From: DATKUC01 sp964553615
Lineage (GTDB): Bacteria > Spirochaetota > Spirochaetia > DSM-27196 > DATKUC01
Length of the DNA stretch: 64,000 nt
Reading direction: 5' to 3'
NCBI GenBank assembly: GCA_964553615.1
Contig: CAZKMA010000021.1
Location: forward strand, 7,203-71,202
Position 1 is the first letter of the stretch; each line of letters begins with the position of its first letter. The notes below the pieces were generated by a model, which was not told the origin of the DNA, made no database searches, and worked only from the letters and a program-made list of their open reading frames with translations. Of the stretch, positions 1 to 8,464 are shown piece after piece. The translations under genes and the position numbers were made by a program.

Positions 1-204
1 ATGCACCACGGCATGATACCCGTGGGACTGCCGTATTCTTACCAGGGGCAGATGGGCGTTGACGAAGTTGTCGGTGGATCACCCTACGGCGCAACAACAA
101 GCACCGGCGGAGACGGTTCCCGCATGCCGAGCAAGCGCGAGCTGGACGGAGCCCACTACCAGGGAAAGAGACTCGCGGAGATCGCGAAGAAATTGAGTGC
201 CTGA
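1..204 (+). CDS. wrbA: NAD(P)H:quinone oxidoreductase WrbA, C-terminal part (cut by window edge)
   Basis: Only the last 67 residues are in the window; the gene begins upstream and the ATG at position 1 is an internal methionine. The segment HHGMIPVGLPYS, followed by GSPYGATTSTGGDGSR and a tail ending GKRLAEIAKKL, matches the C-terminus of WrbA, a flavodoxin-like FMN enzyme that reduces quinones by two electrons using NAD(P)H. The GPYGAT-type glycine-rich turn and GGDGSR are hallmark WrbA motifs. A strong intrinsic terminator lies 25 bp after the stop, so this is the end of its transcript. Confidence 0.9.
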   Translation: MHHGMIPVGLPYSYQGQMGVDEVVGGSPYGATTSTGGDGSRMPSKRELDGAHYQGKRLAEIAKKLSA

Positions 205-228
205 GCGCGGACACATCTCCAGCAATGA

Positions 229-266
229 GGGCCGATCGGCGAAACGCCGACCGGCCCATTTTTTTT
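229..266 (+). terminator. Rho-independent terminator of wrbA
   Basis: A 13-bp stem with one G-T wobble (GGGCCGATCGGCG paired with CGCCGACCGGCCC) closes an AAA loop and is followed by eight T. It separates wrbA from avtA and also argues against a long avtA start at 225, which would lie inside the hairpin. Confidence 0.9.
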
Positions 267-290
267 CCGAAGGTCTTCGGCACGCCGCTC

Positions 291-320
291 TTGGCCAGTT
301 CCGAAGTCATCTGCTACTAT
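291..320 (+). promoter_or_regulatory. Predicted promoter of avtA, near-leaderless
   Basis: TTGGCC (291-296), an 18-bp spacer and TACTAT (315-320). The -10 box ends six bases before the ATG at 327, and there is no Shine-Dalgarno sequence, so the transcript would start at or next to the start codon. Called by eye. Confidence 0.5.
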
Positions 321-326
321 CAATTC

Positions 327-1580
327 ATGCAATTCTCTCAATTCGGTGAAAAGCTTGCCGGCCATTCGGGGATACTCCAGCTCATGGACGATCTCGGCAA
401 GGCGTTGCAGGGGCCTGAGAAGGTACAGATGCTCGGCGGAGGAAACCCGGCGCATCTGCCGCAGATGAATGCGCTCTGGAGAGCGCGGATGGGCGAAATC
501 CTTGCCAATCAGGATGAGTTCGAGCATATGGTTGCGGACTACGACACGCCCCGCGGAAAGGACGCATTTCTGGAGTCGATCGCCGGGTTCCTCCGACGAC
601 AGTACGGATGGGCAATCGGCCCGGAAAATGTCGCAGTTACCAATGGCAGCCAGAGTGCGTTTTTTTTCCTCTTCAACATGCTTGCGGGCCCGTATCCGGA
701 CGGAACCAACCGCAGGATTCTCTTTCCGCTGGTACCGGAGTACATCGGGTATGCGGATCAGGGTGCTCACGACGATATGTTTGTCGCGGCCATGCCTAAA
801 ATCGACGAGCTGGAGGATCGTTCCTTCAAATACCATGTGAACTTTGATCAGCTCCCGATCGACGACACGGTTTCTGCCATCTGTGTTTCGCGGCCAACAA
901 ACCCGACCGGAAATGTTCTGACCGACACTGAAGTTCTTCATCTGGCTTCGCTTGCCGAGGAACGCGGAATTCCACTTCTTGTAGATAATGCGTACGGCAT
1001 GCCGTTCCCCGGCATCATATTCACGGACGCTTCTCCGGTATGGAACAGGAACATTGTGCTCAGCATGAGCCTTTCCAAGCTTGGACTCCCGGCGGTCAGA
1101 ACAGGTATCGTCGTGGGACGTGAGGACATCATCCAGGCGCTTTCGAGTGTAAACGCAATTGCGAGTCTCGCGAACGGGAGCCTCGGGCAGGTTCTTACGA
1201 AGCCCCTGTTCGACGATGGGAGTATCGTTTCCCTCGTTTCGGAGGTTGTGCGTCCGTTCTACGAAGCGCGCGCGAAGCAGGCACGATCCTGGATTCGCGA
1301 ATATTTCCCCGCCGATCTGGACTACGCCGTACACGTGTGTGAGGGATCTCTCTTTCTCTGGATCTGGTTCCGGGGACTGAGCGGCACCTCACGCGAGCTG
1401 TACGAACGGCTGAAGCGGCGGGGTGTTATCATTGTGCCCGGGGAGTACTTCTTTTTCGGCATTGAGGAAGACTGGCCGCACAGGAGACAGTGCATACGCG
1501 TAAACTACTGTCACAACGAAGAATCCGTGCGGACCGGCATCAAAATAATTGGCGAAGAGGCGCAGAACCTCTCCCGATGA
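327..1580 (+). CDS. avtA: Valine--pyruvate aminotransferase (AvtA)
   Basis: A 417-residue fold-type I PLP aminotransferase that would make valine or alanine by transamination with pyruvate. Visible signatures are MLGGGNPAHLP near the N-terminus, the SRPTNPTGN loop, DNAYGMPFPG and the PLP-lysine segment SMSLSKLGLPAVRTGI. The whole length aligns with AvtA-type enzymes. I chose ATG 327 (MQFSQFGEKL) over the in-frame ATG at 225, because the extra 34 residues are translated terminator and intergenic DNA and do not look like protein. The SDR gene at 1588 follows after 7 bp and is probably co-transcribed. Confidence 0.9.
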   Translation: MQFSQFGEKLAGHSGILQLMDDLGKALQGPEKVQMLGGGNPAHLPQMNALWRARMGEILANQDEFEHMVADYDTPRGKDAFLESIAGFLRRQYGWAIGPENVAVTNGSQSAFFFLFNMLAGPYPDGTNRRILFPLVPEYIGYADQGAHDDMFVAAMPKIDELEDRSFKYHVNFDQLPIDDTVSAICVSRPTNPTGNVLTDTEVLHLASLAEERGIPLLVDNAYGMPFPGIIFTDASPVWNRNIVLSMSLSKLGLPAVRTGIVVGREDIIQALSSVNAIASLANGSLGQVLTKPLFDDGSIVSLVSEVVRPFYEARAKQARSWIREYFPADLDYAVHVCEGSLFLWIWFRGLSGTSRELYERLKRRGVIIVPGEYFFFGIEEDWPHRRQCIRVNYCHNEESVRTGIKIIGEEAQNLSR

Positions 1581-1587
1581 GGCAAAC

Positions 1588-2598
1588 ATGGTCGTAGTAA
1601 CCGGAGCGACCGGTCATCTTGGTGGCGTCCTCGTGCGGCGCCTGATCGATGCCGGTGAAACCGTCAGAGTAATTACCCGAAGGCAGAGCGTGATGAGCGG
1701 ACTCGAAGGCCTTCCCGTGGAGATACACGACACCGGCCTGCTCGACACGGCCGCTCTCGAACGTGCGTTTTCCGGCGCCTCGGTCGTGTATCACGCTGCA
1801 GCACTGATCTCCTTCGCCGGCGGCAGTACGGAAGAGCTTCACCGTGTGAACGTCGACGGGACGCGAGCCGTCCTGGACGCCGCACGGAATGCCCGCATCG
1901 GACGGTTCGTCCACGTAGGCTCAATAGAGACCTTTCCCCTTACCCTTGGTAAGTTCCCGATTACCGAAGCTTCCGGGATAGATCCCCTCCATACGGTGAT
2001 GGAATACGGGAAGACGAAGGCGCTTTCGACGCAGATGGTGCTCGACGCCGCCGCGGACGGACTCGATGCGGTCGTTGTCTGTCCGACGAGTTTCCTCGGG
2101 CCGCCGGATTTTCGTCTTTCGCCCGTCGGGAGACTGATCCGTGACTTTGCGCTTGGACGGCTTCCTGCCGTGGTTGACGGCGGTTTCGACTTCGTTGACG
2201 TCCGGGATGTGGCAGATGGAACGCTGCGTGCAGCAGAGTTCGGGAGAACGGGAGAGTGTTACCTCCTTTCCGGAAGATACACGACTCTTCCGCAGATGAT
2301 GGAGATGCTCAGGGAAATGACGGGCCTTTCGGGGCCAAAGCTCTGCCTCCCGACGCGCCTCATTCTGCCGTTCATGCCGCTCGTCGAGATGTATTACCGG
2401 ATTGCGGGCAGGCCACCGCGTTTCACCCGGGACAGCCTGCACATTGTTTCTCTTCATGCCACGGTGGATTCGTCCAAGGCGAGAGACGAGCTTGGCTACA
2501 GTCCGCGACCGCTCACTGTCACACTGTCGGACACGCTTTCATGGTTCAGACAGGCCGGAATGATCCCTCCGGAGGTGGCTACCACAGAAACGGAATGA
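1588..2598 (+). CDS. NAD(P)-dependent epimerase/dehydratase (extended SDR)
   Basis: A 336-residue extended short-chain dehydrogenase. It opens with VVVTGATGHLGG, the Rossmann GxxGxxG, and has the YGKTK catalytic pair (YxxxK) near residue 140, with VGSIETF just before it and VVCPTSFLGP after. It resembles hopanoid-associated (HpnA-like) or dihydroflavonol-reductase-like sugar epimerases; the substrate cannot be told. ATG 1588 is preceded by GATGAGG, seven bases after the avtA stop, so the two are likely an operon. Its 3' end overlaps the convergent DUF1295 gene by 20 bp. Confidence 0.8.
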   Translation: MVVVTGATGHLGGVLVRRLIDAGETVRVITRRQSVMSGLEGLPVEIHDTGLLDTAALERAFSGASVVYHAAALISFAGGSTEELHRVNVDGTRAVLDAARNARIGRFVHVGSIETFPLTLGKFPITEASGIDPLHTVMEYGKTKALSTQMVLDAAADGLDAVVVCPTSFLGPPDFRLSPVGRLIRDFALGRLPAVVDGGFDFVDVRDVADGTLRAAEFGRTGECYLLSGRYTTLPQMMEMLREMTGLSGPKLCLPTRLILPFMPLVEMYYRIAGRPPRFTRDSLHIVSLHATVDSSKARDELGYSPRPLTVTLSDTLSWFRQAGMIPPEVATTETE

Positions 2599-3337
2599 CC
2601 GCGCGGCGTTCTGGAGGGTAATCGGGAAAGTTCGCATGGTACCAGCGATGATGTGAAATGCCTCGCGGCAGGAGATTTGCTATCGTAAAGACCGCGAAAG
2701 AGAGACCTGCAACTGACCACGTTGCAAGCGCAAAACCGCACCATTGGATGATTTCGCCGAAGTAGTTCGGACTCGATACATAGGTGAACATCCATCCGCG
2801 CGGAATCCGGTAGGTGCGATCTCCGGGCTTCCGGAGGGAGCGCAGGATTGCGTCCGACCTGATGTGGATTACCATTCCGGCAAGGAATATCGCTACTCCT
2901 CCGATAAACCTCGGGTCCCCGAGCCACGCGCTGCCATAGTTGATCCCGCTGTCAAACAGGTAATAACCGTTCACGTAACCGTTTGCCGTATTGTAGACCA
3001 TGGCCATGACAATCAGGATGACCGGGAAATTCCGTGGGCCCGCCTCCTTCAGCATGAATGGATAGATGAAGGTCCGGTAGACGTAGTGTACCAGCCAGAG
3101 GACAAGGAAGACGAGGGGCAGCAGGCCATGGTATGTGCCGAACAGTGCCATGAGCGCTATCACAAAGACCGCAGGTGACTCCATGATGAGCCATGCCCAG
3201 TGTGGCTTCAACGCAAGCCCCCACCCGCTCCGCATGTATCGTCCGTACGGGGCCGTCAGAAAAAAGAGTGCAACAAAAGTAAGGACGGCCGCTGCGAATA
3301 TCGCCCAGAGCACTATGTGGTACAGATCGACGTGCAT
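2579..3337 (-). CDS. DUF1295 / steroid 5-alpha-reductase-like membrane protein
   Basis: A 252-residue integral membrane protein with about six hydrophobic segments. The C-terminal part GWMFTYVSSPNYFGEIIQWCGFAL and RAVIPFLW is the conserved core of the 3-oxo-5-alpha-steroid 4-dehydrogenase C-terminal family (DUF1295), which usually reduces a double bond of an isoprenoid or steroid-like lipid with NADPH. The bacterial substrate is not known. GTG/ATG choice is clear: ATG at 3337 is preceded by a GGGGGAG ribosome site, though its spacing is short. It converges on the SDR gene with overlapping 3' ends and no visible terminator between them. Confidence 0.8.
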   Translation of the reverse strand: MHVDLYHIVLWAIFAAAVLTFVALFFLTAPYGRYMRSGWGLALKPHWAWLIMESPAVFVIALMALFGTYHGLLPLVFLVLWLVHYVYRTFIYPFMLKEAGPRNFPVILIVMAMVYNTANGYVNGYYLFDSGINYGSAWLGDPRFIGGVAIFLAGMVIHIRSDAILRSLRKPGDRTYRIPRGWMFTYVSSPNYFGEIIQWCGFALATWSVAGLSFAVFTIANLLPRGISHHRWYHANFPDYPPERRAVIPFLW

Positions 3338-3424
3338 AGCTCCCCCGTCCCGCTACCATACTCCGTGGAGCAGTGGTGCGGCAAGCGGATGTGCCGCGAA
3401 CGCAGACAGCTGCGGGCGCTGCAG

Positions 3425-3454
3425 TTGACATTTCGTGCGCTGTGCCGGTAGCAT
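3425..3454 (+). promoter_or_regulatory. Predicted near-leaderless promoter of the YbaK gene
   Basis: TTGACA (3425-3430), an 18-bp spacer and TAGCAT (3449-3454). The -10 box ends six bases before ATG 3461. No Shine-Dalgarno sequence is present. Called by eye. Confidence 0.55.
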
Positions 3455-3460
3455 GCCGCC

Positions 3461-3916
3461 ATGATTCCGGAAAAAGTACGCACGGTGCTGGATGCCCACG
3501 GTCTTGAGCCCCTCGAGTTTGAACCGGGCAGCACGCCCACTGCAGAGACGGCGGCGGCGAGGATTGGTGTCCTGGTGGGGCAGATTGCGAAATCCATTCT
3601 CGTTCGTGGCAAGGACGGAGTCTTCCGCATGGCCGTTCTTCGCGGCGACCGGAGGATCTCCTCTGCTCGATTCAAGGCCATTACCGGAGCAAAACATTCA
3701 ATGGCCTCCGCCGAAGAGACTGAACGGGTAACCGGATTTCGCCCGGGGGGCGTGTGTCCGTTTGCCGTAAACGGTCTGGAAATCTACCTGGACCGAGGTC
3801 TCGCGGAGTATCCGCTTATCTATCCTGCGGCAGGAACGGACGCCACCGGTGTTCCCATGTCTTTCCAACAGATGGTGGAAATTACCGGCGGAACAGTCTG
3901 CGATCTGGCTGACTGA
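3461..3916 (+). CDS. YbaK/EbsC-family aminoacyl-tRNA deacylase
   Basis: A 151-residue single-domain YbaK/ProX-like protein, the usual size. Family members hydrolyse mischarged tRNA, typically Cys-tRNA(Pro). The family signatures are TAETAAARIGVLVGQIAKSI, with the conserved lysine that positions the CCA end, and FRPGGVCPFAV, the GxxPF-type motif. It stands alone, with a promoter of its own and no co-directional neighbour within 100 bp. The exact amino acid specificity cannot be read from the sequence. Confidence 0.85.
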   Translation: MIPEKVRTVLDAHGLEPLEFEPGSTPTAETAAARIGVLVGQIAKSILVRGKDGVFRMAVLRGDRRISSARFKAITGAKHSMASAEETERVTGFRPGGVCPFAVNGLEIYLDRGLAEYPLIYPAAGTDATGVPMSFQQMVEITGGTVCDLAD

Positions 3917-4025
3917 CTCAAAATCCTGCGGCTCCTGCCGTTACACACTTTTCTCCATCACGCTGCAACTATTTCCGGACGCTCGCGGTCAGTAGTTGTA
4001 TCCCCACCGTAAGACGGAGCGTGCG

Positions 4026-5609
4026 ATGGATTTTACGAATTTCCTGCTGGTTTACCCGGAGACCCCCGACACGTACTGGAGTTACAAACATGCTATTTCC
4101 TTTGTAGGCAAGAAGGCGCTGATGCCGCCGCTCGGACTTGCCACAATTGCCGCAATGATTCCCGAACGTTACTCGGTGCGGCTTGTCGACATGAATGTAG
4201 AACCGCTTACAGACGACGACCTGAAAAGCGCAGATCTGGTTCTGCTTTCCGCCATGCTCGTGCAGAAGACTTCGTTTCAGGAAGTTGTAGCCCGATGCAA
4301 CAGGGTAGGCGTTCCCGTTGCGGCCGGTGGTCCCTATCCCACATCCTGTCCCGACGAAATGAGCGCGGTCGACTTTCTTGTTCTGAATGAGGGCGAAACA
4401 ACGTTTCCGCGGTTTCTCGACGACTGGCTTGCGGGTCAACCGCAACGGGTCTACGAGGATGCCTCCCGGCCGGATATTCGGACCGCGCCGATCCCGCGGT
4501 TCGACGTCATCGACATGGACCGTTACGACACGCTTCCGCTTCAGTTCTCGCGCGGCTGTCCGTTTCACTGCGAGTTCTGCGACATTGTGCACCTCTTCGG
4601 CCACACTCCGCGCACGAAGACCCCGGAGCAGTTCATACGCGAGCTGGATGCGGCATATCGCACCGGATTCCGGGGAAGTCTTTTCATTGTGGATGACAAT
4701 TTCATAGGAAACAAGCACGCGGTGAAGCGTCTGCTGCCCGCGATTGAAGCCTGGCAGCAGAAGCACGGGATGCCGTACCAGTTAGCTACGGAAGCGAGCC
4801 TGAATCTTGCCGCGGACGACGAGCTGCTCGCCATGATGGAACGAGCCGGCTTTGTCATGGCGTTCATTGGAATTGAGTCCCCGGTAGAGGAATCACTGAA
4901 TCTGGTTGGGAAGACTCAGAACCTGCAGAATGACATGGCACAGGCGATACGGAAGATCCAGAGCCACGGCATTGAAGTAACGGCAGGCTTTATCGTCGGA
5001 TTCGATACCGATCCGATCGACATTTTTGACCGGCAGATCCGGTTCGTGGAGGAACTTGCGGTGCCGGTGGCGATGGTCGGACTCCTGATGGCGCTTCCGC
5101 ATACGAAACTCTGGGAGCGGCTGGATGCAGAAGGCCGCATCCTTTCCCGGTCGGACGGGAACAACACTCACGGTTCACTCCTCAATTTCAGGACTACCCG
5201 CGATCCGGTGGAACTTGTCCGTGGTTACCGCCGGGTTCTCGGAACAATATACCGTCCGCGCAACTACTTCCATCGGTGCATCGAACTGCTTCGGAGGCTT
5301 CCGGCAATTCGACCCGCACACGGCTCGGGGAACCGGATTCACTATAGGGAATTGCGGGCGCTGGCGCGGTCACTGGCCGTACAGACCTTCTCGAGATACG
5401 GATTCAGCTATCTTGGATATCTCGTTCATGCACTGATCGTGAAGCCTTCACAGGTGGTCAGGATTTTTACGCTGGCCATCCAGGGACACCATTTCTTCAC
5501 TATTACACGTGCAATGCTCCAGGATCTCCCGCAGGTTGCCGAAGCGCCGGCGAAGAGGGAAAGGGCTCGCCGCAGCAGCAGTGCACAACCCGTCAGTGTT
5601 CGCCTTTGA
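4026..5609 (+). CDS. B12-binding-domain radical SAM protein (DUF4070 type)
   Basis: A 527-residue protein: an N-terminal cobalamin-binding Rossmann domain (about residues 1-145, with MPPLGLATIAAMIP), the radical SAM core starting at about 175 with RGCPFHCEFCDI (CxxxCxxC, which binds the 4Fe-4S cluster) and a DUF4070-like C-terminal region. The same layout is seen in hopanoid methylase HpnP and relatives. Such enzymes methylate or rearrange unactivated carbons. No hopanoid or squalene genes are in the window, so the substrate is open. ATG 4026 has a GGAG ribosome site; an upstream TTG at 3996 is rejected. Confidence 0.8.
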   Translation: MDFTNFLLVYPETPDTYWSYKHAISFVGKKALMPPLGLATIAAMIPERYSVRLVDMNVEPLTDDDLKSADLVLLSAMLVQKTSFQEVVARCNRVGVPVAAGGPYPTSCPDEMSAVDFLVLNEGETTFPRFLDDWLAGQPQRVYEDASRPDIRTAPIPRFDVIDMDRYDTLPLQFSRGCPFHCEFCDIVHLFGHTPRTKTPEQFIRELDAAYRTGFRGSLFIVDDNFIGNKHAVKRLLPAIEAWQQKHGMPYQLATEASLNLAADDELLAMMERAGFVMAFIGIESPVEESLNLVGKTQNLQNDMAQAIRKIQSHGIEVTAGFIVGFDTDPIDIFDRQIRFVEELAVPVAMVGLLMALPHTKLWERLDAEGRILSRSDGNNTHGSLLNFRTTRDPVELVRGYRRVLGTIYRPRNYFHRCIELLRRLPAIRPAHGSGNRIHYRELRALARSLAVQTFSRYGFSYLGYLVHALIVKPSQVVRIFTLAIQGHHFFTITRAMLQDLPQVAEAPAKRERARRSSSAQPVSVRL

Positions 5610-5672
5610 ATACGCTCGGGGAAGGTGATAGGATGTTCACCATAGAGTCCGTTAGTGGCAAAAGGAGAAATC

Positions 5673-6014
5673 ATGGGGTCGGTTCCTTCCGCGGCTGCAC
5701 AGATCATGGTGACGGTAATTCCAATTGTTGCGATCGTCCTGGGATCTGCGGTTGTTTTTTTCTACCTCCTGTGGCGGCACAAACAGCGTATTCTCATGAT
5801 AGAGAAGGGGATGTCACCTCATCAGCCGTTCGATATGTTGTCTTTCAGTCTGCTGGCGGGCCTGCTGAATTTTGGTGTTGGGTTGGTGCTGTCGATCTTC
5901 TTCCTCGTGAAGGAGGGAGCGAGCTACAGCCTGCTGGGCGGACTCATACCGTTTTCAATTGGTTTGAGTCTTCTCGCATTCTATCGGGCGAAGCGGGCGA
6001 ACAACGACAGATGA
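5673..6014 (+). CDS. Small membrane protein (DUF6249-like), sigma-factor operon
   Basis: A 113-residue protein with an N-terminal membrane segment ending before LLWRHKQRILMIEKGM, and two more hydrophobic stretches near the C-terminus. The motif RMLMIEKGM-like after the first helix is typical of the DUF6249 group, often encoded beside ECF sigma factors. ATG 5673 has a good AAGGAG site; the in-frame GTG at 5655 has none. Its TGA overlaps the ATG of the sigma factor (ATGA), so the pair is translationally coupled. Confidence 0.7.
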   Translation: MGSVPSAAAQIMVTVIPIVAIVLGSAVVFFYLLWRHKQRILMIEKGMSPHQPFDMLSFSLLAGLLNFGVGLVLSIFFLVKEGASYSLLGGLIPFSIGLSLLAFYRAKRANNDR

Positions 6015-6571
6015 CTCCGGACAGGAATCCGGACATCGCGGATGTCGATATCGTAAAGAGAGTGGTTCAAGGAGAAACCGAACTGTTCCGGCATATCGTT
6101 ACGCGATACCAGCGGCGTGTTATCGCCATGGGTATACGTTTTCTTCATAATCGGGAAGCGTCCGAAGACTATGCGCAGGAGGTATTCATCCGGGTCTATC
6201 GCAATCTCCATACGTTTCGGGGCGAGTCGCGGTTCTATTCCTGGCTCATGCGCATTGCCTATCACATGGCAATCGACGCCAGCGCCTCCCGGAAACGGAC
6301 CGACAGCCTCGGGGACTTCGAACCGCAGGATGGCGCGGACACTCCCGAGCAACAACTGCTTCGGCGCCAGGCGGCGGGGGCCATCCGGGACGCAATGAAA
6401 GAGCTTTCTCCCTATCACGCAGTGTGCATTGACCTGTATTTCTTTTTCGATCTCCGCTACGAGGAGATCAGCAACATGACCGGTTATCCCCTCAACACCG
6501 TTAAGTCCCATGTCAGGCGTGCAAAGGTCAAGCTGAGGCAGATTCTCGACGATTCGGTATCGGAGGTATGA
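6011..6571 (+). CDS. ECF-type RNA polymerase sigma factor
   Basis: A 186-residue sigma-70 family protein with region 2 (DYAQEVFIRVYRNLHTFRGESRFYSWLMRIAYHMAID, which melts the -10) and region 4 (LRYEEISNMTGYPLNTVKSHVRRAKVKLRQIL, the -35 binding helix-turn-helix). It lies in an operon: membrane protein, sigma factor, zinc-finger anti-sigma. A longer in-frame reading from 5606 is a reading-frame extension through the preceding gene and is rejected. The regulon is unknown. Confidence 0.88.
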   Translation: MTPDRNPDIADVDIVKRVVQGETELFRHIVTRYQRRVIAMGIRFLHNREASEDYAQEVFIRVYRNLHTFRGESRFYSWLMRIAYHMAIDASASRKRTDSLGDFEPQDGADTPEQQLLRRQAAGAIRDAMKELSPYHAVCIDLYFFFDLRYEEISNMTGYPLNTVKSHVRRAKVKLRQILDDSVSEV

Positions 6572-6572
6572 A

Positions 6573-7079
6573 ATGAACTGTGAAGATGTACGCGCCCTGT
6601 TTTTCGAACTCGACAAAGGCGAGTCCCTGCCCTCCGCAATACGTGAACACACCGAAACCTGCGAATCGTGCCGGTTGACGATTGCGCGCATGAGCAATGC
6701 AATGAACATGATGCCGGACCAGGTCGGCGCAGACTGGGCCGTGGATGAGCTGTTTGTTACGCATTTCACCGACTCGGTCATGGACATGGTGTATCAGGAG
6801 CGGTCCGCCGATGGCGCCGCGAAGCGCGCGTCCAACAGGTCTCTTGCGAGCTGGGTTGTGGCGGGAGTAATAATCCTCGCCGCAATGCCCCTCATCTCCT
6901 TCAGTAATTCATTCAGGTGGCTTTCCGGAGCCTACGGAAACAGACTCGATTTCCCCATCCACCTGATTTTCGGCATCATTGTCGCGGTGTACAGCTTGCT
7001 CTTCATCGGGTCCCATCTGAAGGAGATATCTCGCTGGCTCCACCTGAAGCCATACACGATATCATCGGAATCCAGCTGA
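6573..7079 (+). CDS. Putative zinc-binding anti-sigma factor
   Basis: A 168-residue protein. The N-terminal part MNCEDVRALFFELDKGES...REHTETCESC has the C-x(n)-HxxxCxxC pattern of the ZAS/zf-HC2 anti-sigma domain. Two hydrophobic segments follow at about residues 90-108 and 127-150, so the sensor would be membrane bound with the zinc domain inside. GGAGG lies just upstream, overlapping the end of the sigma gene, which it would sequester. It ends 3 bp before the convergent aroE. Confidence 0.78.
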   Translation: MNCEDVRALFFELDKGESLPSAIREHTETCESCRLTIARMSNAMNMMPDQVGADWAVDELFVTHFTDSVMDMVYQERSADGAAKRASNRSLASWVVAGVIILAAMPLISFSNSFRWLSGAYGNRLDFPIHLIFGIIVAVYSLLFIGSHLKEISRWLHLKPYTISSESS

Positions 7080-7082
7080 CCC

Positions 7083-7931
7083 TCAGTGCGCACCGAAGAT
7101 GGATTCGAGGGCATTCCTCATGACACCGGCGTCGGCATCCGCGCCCGTCCAGTACTTGATTCCAATAATACCCTGATTCACGAGCATCTCGAGCCCGTCG
7201 ATGACCGTGCATCCGCAGGAATCCGCCGCCTGAATCAGGTTGGTACGTGGCGGGTTCGGAATCACGTCCGAAACGACCATCCGCTGTTTCAACGATTCGA
7301 AAGCAATGTCCAGGTGCGCATCGCCGTCCGGATACAGTCCGATGGAAGTTGCGTTAATCACGACATCGCAGACGTCCGGAACTGCAAAGGTGTGGTCCCA
7401 GACGACCAGTTCGGCAGCCACATTCAGCTTTCTCGCAAGCAGATCCACCAGTTCCTCACCGCGTTTTCTGGTCCGATTCACCACGGTAATATGCGCGGCG
7501 CCCGCGAGGGCAAGTTCAACCGCAATTGCGCGGGCCGCACCGCCTGCCCCGAACAGGACCACTCTCTTCCCGCGTGGACTCGTGCGCGACTCCAGGGCGC
7601 GCAGAAAACCCTTACCGTCGGTATTTTCCCCAATGAGTGAGTTTCCCCGGCGGACCACGCAGTTCACTGCACCCATCACCTGTGCCGATTCTCCGAGCCC
7701 ATCAAGATGCTCTATTACCGAAATCTTGTGCGGGATGGTGCAGTTGAAGCCGGCGAATCCCATTGCTCGTGCCCCTCGAACTGCAGTCCCCAGATCCGAC
7801 GGGTCCACCTCTATTGTGAGGTATCGCCAATCCAGGCCCAGGTGCCGATATGCCGCCTCCACCATTGGTTGTGTCGGGTTCTCGGCCACCGGTTTACCGA
7901 AGACTGCGGTCAGTTCCTGTTTGAAGTTCAT
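7083..7931 (-). CDS. aroE: Shikimate dehydrogenase (AroE)
   Basis: A 282-residue enzyme that reduces 3-dehydroshikimate to shikimate with NADPH in aromatic amino acid synthesis. The N-terminal domain has GFNCTIPHKISVIEHLD, where the lysine is catalytic, and GAVNCVV. NTDGKGF carries the catalytic aspartate. The nucleotide-binding loop is VLFGAGGAARAIAVEL followed by VNRTRKR. DGLEMLVNQGIIG near the end is typical. ATG 7931 is preceded by AAGGGGGG. A longer in-frame extension to 8405 is rejected, as it overlaps the divergent DRTGG gene. Confidence 0.92.
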   Translation of the reverse strand: MNFKQELTAVFGKPVAENPTQPMVEAAYRHLGLDWRYLTIEVDPSDLGTAVRGARAMGFAGFNCTIPHKISVIEHLDGLGESAQVMGAVNCVVRRGNSLIGENTDGKGFLRALESRTSPRGKRVVLFGAGGAARAIAVELALAGAAHITVVNRTRKRGEELVDLLARKLNVAAELVVWDHTFAVPDVCDVVINATSIGLYPDGDAHLDIAFESLKQRMVVSDVIPNPPRTNLIQAADSCGCTVIDGLEMLVNQGIIGIKYWTGADADAGVMRNALESIFGAH

Positions 7932-8001
7932 GTGAGTTCCCCCTTCGTCATTGTAACGGGGGTATGGTCTGCTGTACCATTGTCGCTTACAGAGGTCAAA
8001 T

Positions 8002-8343
8002 GTGAATATCGAAGACATCATACAGGCGGTCGACGGCAGCGTGATCTGTGGTGCCGGCTCTCCGGCTACGGTACAGTACGGCTTCGCGTCCGACCTGATG
8101 AGCGATGTCCTGACCATCACCGCAGACAGCGTGCTCCTCATTACCGGACTCGCATCCATCCAGACAATCCGTACCGCCATTGTTGCTGATATCGGATCTA
8201 TCCTCTTTGTCCGCAACAAGCGCGTAACCTCAGACATGAGCGACCTCGCAGCCGAAAACGGCCTTATTCTCATTTCAACAACCGCTTCCATGTTCAAATC
8301 CAGCGGCATCCTCTTTGCCCGTGGATTGAAGCCGGTATATTGA
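8002..8343 (+). CDS. DRTGG-domain protein
   Basis: A 113-residue stand-alone DRTGG domain. GSVICGAGSPATVQYGFASDLMSDVLTI and LLITGLASIQTIRTAIVADIGSILFVRNKRV are the typical pattern. These small proteins are common in spirochaetes and Clostridia near anti-sigma kinases or hydrogenase genes and are thought to bind a ligand in regulation; none of those partners is visible here. The start is GTG 8002 after AGAGGT. It is divergent from aroE. Confidence 0.75.
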   Translation: MNIEDIIQAVDGSVICGAGSPATVQYGFASDLMSDVLTITADSVLLITGLASIQTIRTAIVADIGSILFVRNKRVTSDMSDLAAENGLILISTTASMFKSSGILFARGLKPVY

Positions 8344-8464
8344 ACTTTACCTCCTGATCCGGGAGGCAAGACGGAGAAGTCAGCCATAGTGCCCAAAATC
8401 CTCACTAAATGCGTTAGAATTTATGCGCACAACACGACTTTCATGTTGATAGGAGGAGTAGACT

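Noticed and set aside
156..1334. Long antisense open frame opposite avtA
   Set aside because: No family signature; the plus strand has clear aminotransferase motifs.
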